Translations under genes and position numbers: made by a program
Shown here: positions 25,258 through 32,820 of the stretch, piece after piece
Numbering within the stretch: position 1 is the first letter of the stretch
Layout: the number at the start of each line of letters is the position of its first letter
The notes under the pieces: model-generated
The model's input: only the letters and a program-made list of their open reading frames with translations
The model's database searches: none
What the model was told of the DNA's origin: nothing
NCBI RefSeq assembly: GCF_030811685.1
Contig: NZ_JAUSRF010000001.1
Location: forward strand, 62,001-126,000
Direction: 5' to 3'
Source: Neorhizobium huautlense
GTDB lineage: Bacteria > Pseudomonadota > Alphaproteobacteria > Rhizobiales > Rhizobiaceae
DNA: 64,000 nt

Positions 25258-26403
25258 CTATTCAAACACGATGGACGGAGCCTTGCGCTGCGGGCGGCCG
25301 GAAACCTGCGCCCAGACGGCGGCGGCAATATCGCGGTAGATCGCAGCGGACGGGCCATCCGGCACGGCGACGACGACCGGCGTACCGGCATCGGAGCGTT
25401 CGCGGATTTCCATGGTCAGCGGCACTTCGCCAAGGAAGGGCACGCCGATACGGTCCGCTTCGGCTTTCGCGCCACCATGGCCAAAGATGTCATAGCGGTT
25501 GCCGGTATCGGGGGCGAGGAAATAGCTCATGTTCTCGACAATGCCGAGAAGCGGGATTTCCACCTTGCGGAACATGTTGACGGCCTTGCGGGCATCGATC
25601 AGCGCCAGATCCTGCGGCGTGGAGACGATGACGGCGCCGGCCAGCGGCACCTGCTGCGCCATGGTGAGCTGCACATCGCCGGTGCCGGGCGGCATGTCGA
25701 CGACGAGCACATCGAGATCGCCCCAGGCGACTTCACGCAGCATCTGCAGAAGCGCCGACTGCACCATCGGGCCACGCCAGATCATCGCGGTTTCCTCATC
25801 CACGAGGAAACCCATGGACATGGCTTTCAGGCCATAGTTTTCCATCGGCTTGATGTATTTGCCATCGATCTGCTCGGGACGGCCGGAGATCTTCAGGAGG
25901 CGCGGCACCGAGGGGCCATAGATATCGGCATCGAGAAGGCCGACGCGCAGACCGTTGGCCTGCAGGCCCAGCGCCAGGTTGACGGCGGTGGTGGACTTGC
26001 CGACGCCACCCTTGCCGGAAGCCACCGCAATGATGGCGCCGACGCCGGGCACACCGGATTTGGCAGACCTGGGCGCACCACCGGCGGGCGGGTGTGCGTG
26101 GCCACCTGCCGGAGCGGAAGGAGCCGGGCGCGGCGACGGAGCGGACCCGGCCTTGCGATCGGCTGTCAACGTGGCCAGCACGCCTTTCACGCCCGGGATC
26201 GTCTTGACGATCTTTTCGGCGGCAGCGCGCAATGGCTCAAGCTCCTTGGCACGCTCGGCCGGCACGCTGACGGAGAAATACACTTTTGCATCGGAGATGA
26301 AGACATCCGAGACGATGCCGAGCGAGACGATATCGCCTTCCAGATCCGGCCCGCGCACTTTTGAGAGCGTCTCCAGAACCTGTTCCTTGGTGACTTCTGC
26401 CAT
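25258..26403 (-). CDS. mrp: Mrp/NBP35-type P-loop ATPase (cysteine-free)
   Basis: 381 residues from the ATG at 26403, with AGAGG about six bases upstream. An N-terminal MIP18/DUF59 domain (about 5-80), an Ala/Pro/Gly-rich linker (about 85-115), and a ParA/MinD-like ATPase with deviant Walker A ASGKGGVGKST, DMPPGTGDVQL and IVENMSYF. The family carries or inserts Fe-S clusters, using a C-terminal CxxC. Here the place after IVENMSYF reads LAPDTGNRYD and I find no cysteine in the whole protein, so cluster holding by cysteine is not possible. An ATPase or partner role remains likely. Confidence 0.9.
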   Translation of the reverse strand: MAEVTKEQVLETLSKVRGPDLEGDIVSLGIVSDVFISDAKVYFSVSVPAERAKELEPLRAAAEKIVKTIPGVKGVLATLTADRKAGSAPSPRPAPSAPAGGHAHPPAGGAPRSAKSGVPGVGAIIAVASGKGGVGKSTTAVNLALGLQANGLRVGLLDADIYGPSVPRLLKISGRPEQIDGKYIKPMENYGLKAMSMGFLVDEETAMIWRGPMVQSALLQMLREVAWGDLDVLVVDMPPGTGDVQLTMAQQVPLAGAVIVSTPQDLALIDARKAVNMFRKVEIPLLGIVENMSYFLAPDTGNRYDIFGHGGAKAEADRIGVPFLGEVPLTMEIRERSDAGTPVVVAVPDGPSAAIYRDIAAAVWAQVSGRPQRKAPSIVFE

Positions 26404-26519
26404 GGTCGACCTCTTCCTCATTCCACATGCCGGGTTAGGCCCCGTCGCTATACAGACCGGCTTATAGGTCGTGATTGTCCGGAAGCAAATAAAGGAGATC
26501 GGCCAAATAAACAGACCGA

Positions 26520-26635
26520 CAAAAAAGAACCGCCGCCGGTTGCCGCGCAATGCCATTTCAGGCGCGCTGGAAACCGACGGCGGCTCTTCTCTCTTGTCGC
26601 GCCTCTTGGTGCGCTTCCAGTCCCCTCTGGACCTG
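26520..26635 (-). ncRNA. candidate sigma-54-dependent small RNA
   Basis: A minus-strand transcript of about 115 bases is predicted from a start near 26635 (12 bases after a -24/-12 promoter) to a U-tract at about 26521. Three stem regions follow one another: CCAG/CTGG near 26617-26630, GCGC repeats near 26599-26614, and a terminator stem. In minus-strand RNA that last stem pairs along 14 positions, two or three being G-U pairs that would be A-C mismatches on the plus strand, which fixes the direction. No protein frame fits. I do not recognise the family. Confidence 0.6.
26521..26585 (-). terminator. rho-independent terminator of the small RNA candidate
   Basis: Minus-strand stem AGCCGCCGTCGGTT with AACCGGCGGCGGTT (plus coordinates 26585-26572 and 26541-26528), a structured loop between, then CTTTTTT. 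It separates the small RNA from the mrp promoter region. Confidence 0.7.
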
Positions 26636-26645
26636 CAAGGAATAA

Positions 26646-26661
26646 TGCAGGGATCATGCCA
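26646..26661 (-). promoter_or_regulatory. sigma-54 (-24/-12) promoter
   Basis: The minus strand reads TGGCATGATCCCTGCA, close to the TGGCAC-N5-TTGCA consensus, with GG and GC exactly 10 bases apart. It points toward the structured region 26520-26635, not toward the LuxR gene. An enhancer-binding site should lie 80-150 bases upstream, inside or beside the LuxR gene; none is clear by eye. Confidence 0.65.
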
Positions 26662-26805
26662 GTTTGTTCAATAGCAAAAATTGCCTTTGAATTCAGAAAG
26701 TTAATTCCGACGGACTGTCGCCTTTCATTTGTCGGCGATGATGCACTGCGGGATGCGTCTGTTTTTTAAGCAGAATGCTGCTTTATGCTGCGGCGCACAC
26801 GAACT

Positions 26806-27543
26806 CTATTTGATCAATCCTACCCGAAGCGCTTTTGCGACTGCCTGTGTACGATTGACTGTATCGAGCTTCTTGGTCGCTCGGTTGAGATAGTGGTTCA
26901 CGGTATGCTCGGACAGGCCCAGAATGCCGGCGATCTCACTGCTGGTCTTGCCGGCGGCGGTCCAGTTGAGACAATCGAGCTCGCGATCGCTCAGTTGTTC
27001 GGTGACGCGGACATCGAGACTGCGGATATCGGACAGGCGCTCGAACACGTGGACGGAGACATAGGTCAGCTCCATCATCTGCTGTTTCGAAAAGGCCGGG
27101 CCATCGCCGATGATCGAGACGACGCCGCGATGACCGGCAATATCGCTGACCGGGAAATAGGCACCCCGGACCAGATTGAACCGCTCGAACATGGCCTTGG
27201 CGACGGCATTGCCGCTGGCCTTGGTGACCTGATCGAGATCATAGGCAAAAGGGACGGACGTGCGGCGCAGCTTGCGCACCAGCGTGCTGGTGGGCAGCAT
27301 CTTTGCCTGATCGAAGGCGGCCAGCAACTCGGCCGGCCAATTGGTGATGATGGTGTTGCCCGCAAGCTCCGTGGCCGTCGCGGCCGGCAGGTTCATCACC
27401 ATGAAGGCACGCTGCCGATAGGTTTCCGTCAGCCGCTTCATGAAACGGAAGACGTCAAACTGTGTTTTCAGTGCAGGAATTTCGGTAATATCGACGCCCT
27501 CGGCGGCAGATGCGCCCAGATTTTCCATTTCGACTTGTCTCAT
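26806..27543 (-). CDS. LuxR family regulator with diverged autoinducer-binding domain
   Basis: 245 residues from the ATG at 27543; a longer frame and a start at MENLGAS are alternatives. The C-terminal LuxR helix-turn-helix is intact (LSDRELDCLNWTAAGKTSSE and EHTVNHYLNRATKKL). The N-terminal half has the autoinducer-domain layout, but the usual WxxxY and DPV residues read LLAAF and STL after NWPAE, so acyl-homoserine-lactone binding is doubtful. No luxI gene is in the window. It is thus a LuxR solo that may answer another ligand. It ends about 145 bases before the sigma-54 promoter of the small RNA. Confidence 0.85.
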   Translation of the reverse strand: MRQVEMENLGASAAEGVDITEIPALKTQFDVFRFMKRLTETYRQRAFMVMNLPAATATELAGNTIITNWPAELLAAFDQAKMLPTSTLVRKLRRTSVPFAYDLDQVTKASGNAVAKAMFERFNLVRGAYFPVSDIAGHRGVVSIIGDGPAFSKQQMMELTYVSVHVFERLSDIRSLDVRVTEQLSDRELDCLNWTAAGKTSSEIAGILGLSEHTVNHYLNRATKKLDTVNRTQAVAKALRVGLIK

Positions 27544-27743
27544 TTCTTGTCTTTTCGCTGTCGCATGGCCACGCAAAACCTGTGGCCAGACCCTAAGCGC
27601 CCCCATTCGACTTCCGGTCAGCTCGTCACGAAACGATTAATCACTCTCTTCGCAATACAATCGACAATGATGACACATGATTAGATTTGCAAACATTTGT
27701 TGCAATCTTTCCGTTAACATTACGGGGAATTGATTGGATAGGG

Positions 27744-28544
27744 TTATCGTCGCGGCGCCAACCCGGCCTGGACATCCCGCATGATCGCTTCTGCGGCGAC
27801 AAGAAGCGGACCCGACCAGAGATCCAGCATGCCATCACCGATACGATAGGCCGGGGCGGTGACGGACACACCGGCAAGAATATTCTGCTCGGGCACGTGA
27901 ATGGAGGCAGCCACGCAACGAATGCCCGGTTGATGTTCTTCCAGATCATAGGCAAAACCGCGTTGCCGGATTTTGCCGAGATCGGCAACGAGCGACGAAA
28001 GATCGGCATGCGTGGTTTCGGTAAACCGTTCGAACTGCACGGCTTCGAGACGCGCCCGGACGTCCTCATCCGCCAGCATCGCCAGCGCCGCCTTGCCGAC
28101 GCCGGTGCAATAAGCCGGTGAGGCATTGCCGATCAGCGAATGCATGCGCACCGCCTGGCGCGCCTCCACCTTGTCGAGATAGATCACCTCCGCCCCGCGC
28201 AACAGTGCCAGATGCACGGTTTCGCCCGTCGCATCGTGCAGCACCTGCAGATGCGGAGCCGCCAGTTGCCGGAACTCGTTGCGGGACCAGGCGCGCGCCG
28301 CAAACCGCAGCAGGCGCAGGCCCGGCACGTAAGCGCCGTCACCATTCGTCTCGAGCAGCCCCTCCTCCACCAGATGTTTCAACTGCCGGTGAAGCGTGCC
28401 GCGCGGGTGGTCCGACGCATTGAGAATATCGGTAAAGCGCAGCGGTTCGGCAGCATCGGCAACCAGCGCGACAAGCGCCATCGCCTTGCCGAGCGTGCCG
28501 GTATCGGCTGCCGAAACCGATTTCTCTTTGAGGTTCCCCGTCAT
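27744..28544 (-). CDS. IclR family regulator of the galactonate operon
   Basis: 266 residues. Winged helix at about 15-80 with DILNASDHPRGTLHRQLKHL; IclR effector domain from about 95, with ETVHLALLRGAEVIYLDKVE, PAYCTGVGKAALAML and the C-terminal GIRCVAASIHVPEQNILAGVSVT. It is divergent from the SDR/dgoK/dgoA/lactonase operon, the usual place for a pathway repressor such as KdgR or DgoR-like proteins. A perfect inverted repeat lies in the shared promoter region. The ligand is probably a sugar acid or its keto-deoxy derivative. Confidence 0.88.
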   Translation of the reverse strand: MTGNLKEKSVSAADTGTLGKAMALVALVADAAEPLRFTDILNASDHPRGTLHRQLKHLVEEGLLETNGDGAYVPGLRLLRFAARAWSRNEFRQLAAPHLQVLHDATGETVHLALLRGAEVIYLDKVEARQAVRMHSLIGNASPAYCTGVGKAALAMLADEDVRARLEAVQFERFTETTHADLSSLVADLGKIRQRGFAYDLEEHQPGIRCVAASIHVPEQNILAGVSVTAPAYRIGDGMLDLWSGPLLVAAEAIMRDVQAGLAPRR

Positions 28545-28569
28545 GTCCTGCTGTGTGGCCCTTGCCGCC

Positions 28570-28634
28570 TTGACAATTTTTTCTCCATAGCGGACTTATT
28601 CCAAATAATCAAACCATGTTCCATCTAATGGAAC
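28570..28634 (+). promoter_or_regulatory. galactonate operon promoter region with IclR-type operator
   Basis: A -35-like TTGACA is at 28570-28575. GTTCCAT-CTA-ATGGAAC (28618-28634) is a perfect 7+7 inverted repeat, the kind of site bound by IclR-family dimers. It lies just before the first gene of the operon, where a bound repressor would block transcription. No good -10 could be fixed. Confidence 0.5.
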
Positions 28635-28666
28635 CAGTTGTTTAAATTGGCTCTGTGGAGGAGACA

Positions 28667-29437
28667 GTGTCGGCAGTGCTTTTGCATTTTCACGATCTCG
28701 CCGGACGCGGTGTGCTGATCACCGGCGGCGGCACCGGCATTGGCGCAGCACTGACATCTGCCTTTGCCGCGCAAGGCGCGCGCATAGCCTTTATCGATAT
28801 CGCCGTGGAGGAAAGCCGGGCGCTGGCGAAAGAATTGTCGGCAACGTCAGAGCATCCGGTGCATTTTATCGAGGCCGATCTTTCCGACGTTTTTGCTGCG
28901 CAGGCCGCGGTGAAGGAGGCTGCAGCCCTGCTCGGCCGGCTGGACGTGCTGATCAACAATGCCGCGCGCGACGATCGACAAGATTTGGAAACAGTCAGCG
29001 AGGCGGACTGGGACGGCAGCCTGGCGGTGAACCTGAAGCCGGTGTTTTTCACATCGCAGGCAGCGGTACCGTTCATGCGCGAACAGGGCGGTGGCGCGAT
29101 CGTCAACTTTTCGTCGATCGCCTTCATGCTGAACATGGGCGAACTGCCTGCCTATGCCACCGCCAAGGCCGGAATTTTAGGCCTCACCAAAAGCCTTGCC
29201 GGCCGGCTGGGGCCTGACAATATCCGCGTCAACGCCATATTGCCGGGCATGATCGTCACCGAACGACAGAAGCGCTTATGGCTGACGGATGCGTCGATTG
29301 CCGCGATGATCGAGCGCCAGTGTTTGAAGCGCATGCTGGTGGCCGAGGATCTTGTCGGTCCGACCCTGTTTCTGGCGTCATCGGCATCCGCTGCCATGAC
29401 CGCCCAATGGATTATCGTCGATGGAGGAATTTTGTGA
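28667..29437 (+). CDS. short-chain dehydrogenase/reductase, probable sugar 1-dehydrogenase
   Basis: 256 residues. Cofactor motif TGGGTGIG near the start, NNAA in DVLINNAARDD, catalytic serine in NFSSIAF and YATAK (Tyr-x3-Lys). The GTG at 28667 is preferred: GGAGG lies five bases upstream, while the GTG at 28655 overlaps that site. By its place before dgoK, dgoA and a lactonase gene it probably oxidises D-galactose (or a related aldose) to the lactone with NAD(P). It could act on L-arabinose or D-fucose too. It overlaps dgoK by four bases. Confidence 0.85.
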   Translation: MSAVLLHFHDLAGRGVLITGGGTGIGAALTSAFAAQGARIAFIDIAVEESRALAKELSATSEHPVHFIEADLSDVFAAQAAVKEAAALLGRLDVLINNAARDDRQDLETVSEADWDGSLAVNLKPVFFTSQAAVPFMREQGGGAIVNFSSIAFMLNMGELPAYATAKAGILGLTKSLAGRLGPDNIRVNAILPGMIVTERQKRLWLTDASIAAMIERQCLKRMLVAEDLVGPTLFLASSASAAMTAQWIIVDGGIL

Positions 29438-30369
29438 CCACATCTCCCGCCTATGCCGCCGTTGACTGGGGCACCAGCAGTTTTCGTCTGTGGCTGATCG
29501 ATGCTGGAGGCCAGGTACTTGGCGAGCGCCGCAGCGGCGAAGGCATGACTACGGCTGCAAAAGCCGGTTTTTCCGAAATTCTCGAAGGGCATCTCGATGC
29601 ACTTGCAGCGCCGAAAAACCTGCCGGTGATCATCTGCGGCATGGCCGGTGCGCGGCAGGGCTGGGTGGAAGCCGGTTATGTGGATGTGCCCGCCGCCCTG
29701 CCAAAAGTGCTGACGGCCGCCGCCATCGTGCCCAATCAGAAGCGCGATATTCGCATCCTGCCCGGCATTGCCCAGCGCGGCGCGAGCCCGGATGTGATGC
29801 GTGGCGAAGAAACCCAGCTGCTTGGCGCGCGCGATCCGTCGGTTTCCGGTGAACAGCTGTTCTGCATGCCCGGCACACATTCGAAATGGGTGCGGCTGAC
29901 CGGCGAGACGGTGACGGGTTTTGCCAGCTTCATGACCGGCGAACTGTTCGACGTCATTTCGAAAAACTCGATCCTGCAACATGCCCTGACCGATGCCGGC
30001 AGCTTTGACGGCAGTCACCCGGTGTTTCTGGCGGCGATCAAGGCCGTCTTCGCACAGCCGGCCCGCGCCACCAACCTGGTCTTCACCGTGCGTTCCGGCC
30101 AGTTGCTCGACGGGCTGGATGCGACCGGTGCGGCCGCGCGTCTGTCCGGGACACTGATCGGCGCGGAAATCGCAGGCGGCATGGCGGATGGCTGGCAGCG
30201 CAAGAAACTCGATGCGCCGATCCGGCTGATCGCCTCCGGCCGCCTTCAGGGCCTGTACGAAGCCGCCTTCGATGCGCTGAACCTACCATACAACACGATC
30301 GACGCCGATGAAGCGGTACGCCGCGGCCTTTCGCAGGCGGCAAAAACCGTTTTCGGCGGCAACACTTAA
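29434..30369 (+). CDS. dgoK: 2-dehydro-3-deoxygalactonokinase
   Basis: 311 residues. Starts with the phosphate-binding AAVDWGTSSFRLWLID, with MPGTHSKWVRL and SFMTGELFDVI in the middle, all typical of DgoK (ROK/hexokinase-like fold distant). It uses ATP to make 2-keto-3-deoxy-6-phosphogalactonate. The GTG at 29434 overlaps the upstream TGA (GTGA) and has GGAGGA in good position; an earlier ATG at 29278 lies inside the dehydrogenase gene and is not likely. It is followed by its pathway partner dgoA after 10 bases. Confidence 0.92.
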   Translation: MTTSPAYAAVDWGTSSFRLWLIDAGGQVLGERRSGEGMTTAAKAGFSEILEGHLDALAAPKNLPVIICGMAGARQGWVEAGYVDVPAALPKVLTAAAIVPNQKRDIRILPGIAQRGASPDVMRGEETQLLGARDPSVSGEQLFCMPGTHSKWVRLTGETVTGFASFMTGELFDVISKNSILQHALTDAGSFDGSHPVFLAAIKAVFAQPARATNLVFTVRSGQLLDGLDATGAAARLSGTLIGAEIAGGMADGWQRKKLDAPIRLIASGRLQGLYEAAFDALNLPYNTIDADEAVRRGLSQAAKTVFGGNT

Positions 30370-30379
30370 GGACATGACC

Positions 30380-31024
30380 ATGACCCGAGTTCCCTTCCCA
30401 AAAATGCAGCGGCCGCTGGTGGCCATTTTGCGCGGCCTTAAACCCACCGAAGCCGTCGCCGTGGTCGGCACGCTGATCGAGGCCGGTTTTACCGCCATCG
30501 AAATCCCGCTCAATTCGCCCGAACCGTTCCGCTCCATCGAGATGGCCGCAAAAATCGCGCCGGCCGATGTGCTGATCGGTGCCGGAACCGTTCTGACCAT
30601 CGAGCAGGTCCATTCGCTGGATGACGCCGGCGGCAGGCTGATGGTCAGCCCGAATGTCGAGCCGGCGGTGATCGAAACCGCAAGCGCCAAGGGCATGGTG
30701 ACCCTTCCCGGCGTCTTCACCGCAACGGAAGCGCTGGCCGCCGCCCGCGCCGGTGCGACGGGTCTGAAATTTTTCCCGGCGAGCGTGCTCGGACCATCGG
30801 GCATCAATGCCATGCGTGCCGTATTGCCGCCGGAACTGGTGATCGCGGCTGTCGGCGGCGTGTCGGATGCCAATTTCGGCGAATATGTCGATGCCAACAT
30901 TCTGGCCTTCGGCCTCGGCTCCAGCCTCTACAAACCGGGCATGACGGCGGAAGACGTGGGCGAACGCGCCCGCCTGACCATTAACGCCTACGATGCGGCC
31001 ATCGCGGCGAAAAAGGGAGGCTGA
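30380..31024 (+). CDS. dgoA: 2-dehydro-3-deoxy-6-phosphogalactonate aldolase
   Basis: 214 residues, the size of KDPG/KDPGal aldolases. Conserved parts are LVAILRGLKPTEA, AIEIPLNSPEP, IGAGTVLT and GLKFFPASVLGP, where the lysine forms the Schiff base; AVGGVSDANFGEY ends the barrel. The IPLNSPEP form is that of DgoA rather than Eda. It splits the phosphorylated keto acid into pyruvate and glyceraldehyde 3-phosphate. The ATG at 30380 has AAGGA seven bases upstream. Confidence 0.93.
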   Translation: MTRVPFPKMQRPLVAILRGLKPTEAVAVVGTLIEAGFTAIEIPLNSPEPFRSIEMAAKIAPADVLIGAGTVLTIEQVHSLDDAGGRLMVSPNVEPAVIETASAKGMVTLPGVFTATEALAAARAGATGLKFFPASVLGPSGINAMRAVLPPELVIAAVGGVSDANFGEYVDANILAFGLGSSLYKPGMTAEDVGERARLTINAYDAAIAAKKGG

Positions 31025-31027
31025 GGC

Positions 31028-31918
31028 ATGACGGCGCAAAACATCCCGTTCAAGGGCTCGGTGCTTTCATCCGCCGGCAGTGAACTCGGCGAAGGCCCGA
31101 CCTTCGATCCGCATACCGGCAAGGCCTGGTGGTTCAACATCGTCGGCAAGGAACTGCATGAACTCGATACGGAAACGGGCGAAACCCGCGTTCACCCACT
31201 GCCCTTCATGGGCAGCGTGCTTGCCCGCATCGATGCCGGCCGGCAGCTGATCGCGACCGATCGGGGGCTGGTCATTCGCGATACGGTGAGCGGCGAATTT
31301 TCGCCCTATCTCGAACTGGAAGCCGACAAACCCGGCAACCGTTCCAATGATGGCCGCGTACACCAGTCCGGCGCGCTCTGGATCGGCACCATGGGGCGAA
31401 AGGCCGAAGAGGGTTCGGGCGCCATCTACCATGTCGCCAGGGGCAAGGTGACAAAACTTTACGGCAATATCAGCATCACCAATGCTATCTGCTTTTCGCC
31501 GGATGGCACGATCGGTTATTTCGTCGACACGAAGATCAACAGGCTGATGCGGGTAGATCTCGATGCCGCCACAGGCCTACCGACCGGCGAGCCATCGGTG
31601 CTGATCGACAACCATGGCAAGCCCGGCGGCATGGACGGCGCCGTCTGCGATGCCGAAGGAAAAATCTGGAACGCCCGATGGGGCGCCGGTGTGGTGGACA
31701 GCTATGCGCCAGATGGAACATTGTTGGCGCGTTATGCAGTGCCGGTGAAACAGCCGAGCTGCCCGGCCTTTTTCGGCAAAGACGCAGACCGGTTGCTGAC
31801 GACATCGGCATGGCAGGGCATGGACGATGAGGCCCGCAAGGCAGACCCGAAGGCCGGCAACCTGATCGATCTCGGCATCACCGTCAAAGGCCGTTTCGAG
31901 CCGGATTACATTCTCTGA
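31028..31918 (+). CDS. SMP-30/gluconolactonase family sugar lactonase
   Basis: 296 residues of the six-bladed propeller family. The first metal ligand is Glu in GSELGEGPTFD; others are in RSNDGRVHQSG, the SITNAICFSPDG asparagine and the DGAVCDAEGKIWNARWG aspartate. It opens the lactone made by the dehydrogenase, giving galactonate (or arabinonate). Three bases separate it from dgoA, with GGAGG before the ATG. No galactonate dehydratase gene follows, so that step must be encoded elsewhere. Confidence 0.88.
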   Translation: MTAQNIPFKGSVLSSAGSELGEGPTFDPHTGKAWWFNIVGKELHELDTETGETRVHPLPFMGSVLARIDAGRQLIATDRGLVIRDTVSGEFSPYLELEADKPGNRSNDGRVHQSGALWIGTMGRKAEEGSGAIYHVARGKVTKLYGNISITNAICFSPDGTIGYFVDTKINRLMRVDLDAATGLPTGEPSVLIDNHGKPGGMDGAVCDAEGKIWNARWGAGVVDSYAPDGTLLARYAVPVKQPSCPAFFGKDADRLLTTSAWQGMDDEARKADPKAGNLIDLGITVKGRFEPDYIL

Positions 31919-31954
31919 ACTTTCTACCAAAGGTAGATTTCACTTGAGAAGCAT

Positions 31955-32000
31955 AACATGCGGGGCAAGCAATTGTTCCGCATGTTTTCGCCTATTTTTT
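31955..32000 (+). terminator. terminator of the galactonate operon
   Basis: AACATGCGG (31955-31963) pairs with CCGCATGTT (31978-31986), followed by TTCGCCTATTTTTT. A small CTACC/GGTAG hairpin precedes it at 31924-31936. Confidence 0.7.
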
Positions 32001-32110
32001 AGTCATTAAAATCGGAACCAATTACCGGCTCTAGCCATTCTCCTGTCGATCCGGCGCAGCGAAAAGATGAAAAAACGCTGTGTCTTCAACGAGAGAAAGG
32101 CAGGTTTGAT

Positions 32111-32737
32111 ATGAGCAAGATCTTTACCACGATGGCAGCCGCCGCCCTGATGGCATCCACCGCGATTGCTCCGGCATTCGCCCAGACAACCGCGCCGGCC
32201 CCTGCGGCTCCCGCTGAACAGTCGGCCCCGGCGACCCCGGCCGATCCGATGGCAAAGCCGGCAGCGCCTGCTGCAACGTCTGCTGATGCCGGCGCCGCTT
32301 CCGGTACCTATCTGACCGAACAGGCTGCCACCCAGGTTGCCGCCAGCGATTATATGGGTAAGTCGATCTACAATGCCGAAGACAAGAGCATCGGTGATGT
32401 GAACGACCTGATCCTCGAAGAAAACGGCGGCGTTGTCGCAGCCGTGGTCGGTGTCGGTGGTTTTCTCGGTATCGGTGAAAAGAACGTCGCCATTCCGATG
32501 GACAAGCTGACGGTGACACGTGAAGACAACAGCGTGCGCCTGACCACCACCGAGACAGCGGAATCGCTGCAGTCGGCACCGAAATTCATGACGCTGGCCG
32601 AACAGCAGACTGCCGCCACCTCGGGCACGGATGCAACGACCACGTCGTCGACCGCACCGGCCCCCATGACACCCGCAGCGCCGGGTGCGGCTCCGGCCGA
32701 TGACGCCACTACTCCGGCAACGCCTGCCAAGCCATAA
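32111..32737 (+). CDS. exported PRC-barrel domain protein
   Basis: 208 residues. A signal peptide ends at AIAPAFAQT (about residue 24). An Ala/Pro/Thr-rich segment (about 26-64) leads to a PRC-barrel (about 72-145) with SDYMGKSIYNAEDKSIGDVN and FLGIGEKNVAIPMDKL; another Ala/Thr/Pro-rich tail ends the protein. Such proteins are common in rhizobia, often induced in stress, and are thought to sit in the periplasm. The low-complexity ends may span or bind the cell wall. The gene stands alone between two terminators. Confidence 0.85.
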   Translation: MSKIFTTMAAAALMASTAIAPAFAQTTAPAPAAPAEQSAPATPADPMAKPAAPAATSADAGAASGTYLTEQAATQVAASDYMGKSIYNAEDKSIGDVNDLILEENGGVVAAVVGVGGFLGIGEKNVAIPMDKLTVTREDNSVRLTTTETAESLQSAPKFMTLAEQQTAATSGTDATTTSSTAPAPMTPAAPGAAPADDATTPATPAKP

Positions 32738-32780
32738 CGGCTTGAGGCTGGACCGGGGGACCCGTTATCGGTTCCATCTG

Positions 32781-32811
32781 AAGGGCGATGCCTTGCGCAT
32801 CGCCCTTTTTC
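32781..32811. terminator. terminator after PRC-barrel gene
   Basis: GGGCGATGC (32783-32791) pairs with GCATCGCCC (32797-32805) and is followed by TTTTT. AA before the stem also lets it work partly in the opposite direction, for the oxidoreductase gene that ends at 32821. Confidence 0.8.
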
Positions 32812-32820
32812 GCGCCTACT

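Noticed and set aside
26471..26661. 4.5S, 6S or tRNA-like RNA at the structured region near mrp
   Set aside because: None of the conserved bases of those RNAs are found; it is kept as an unknown small RNA with its own promoter and terminator.
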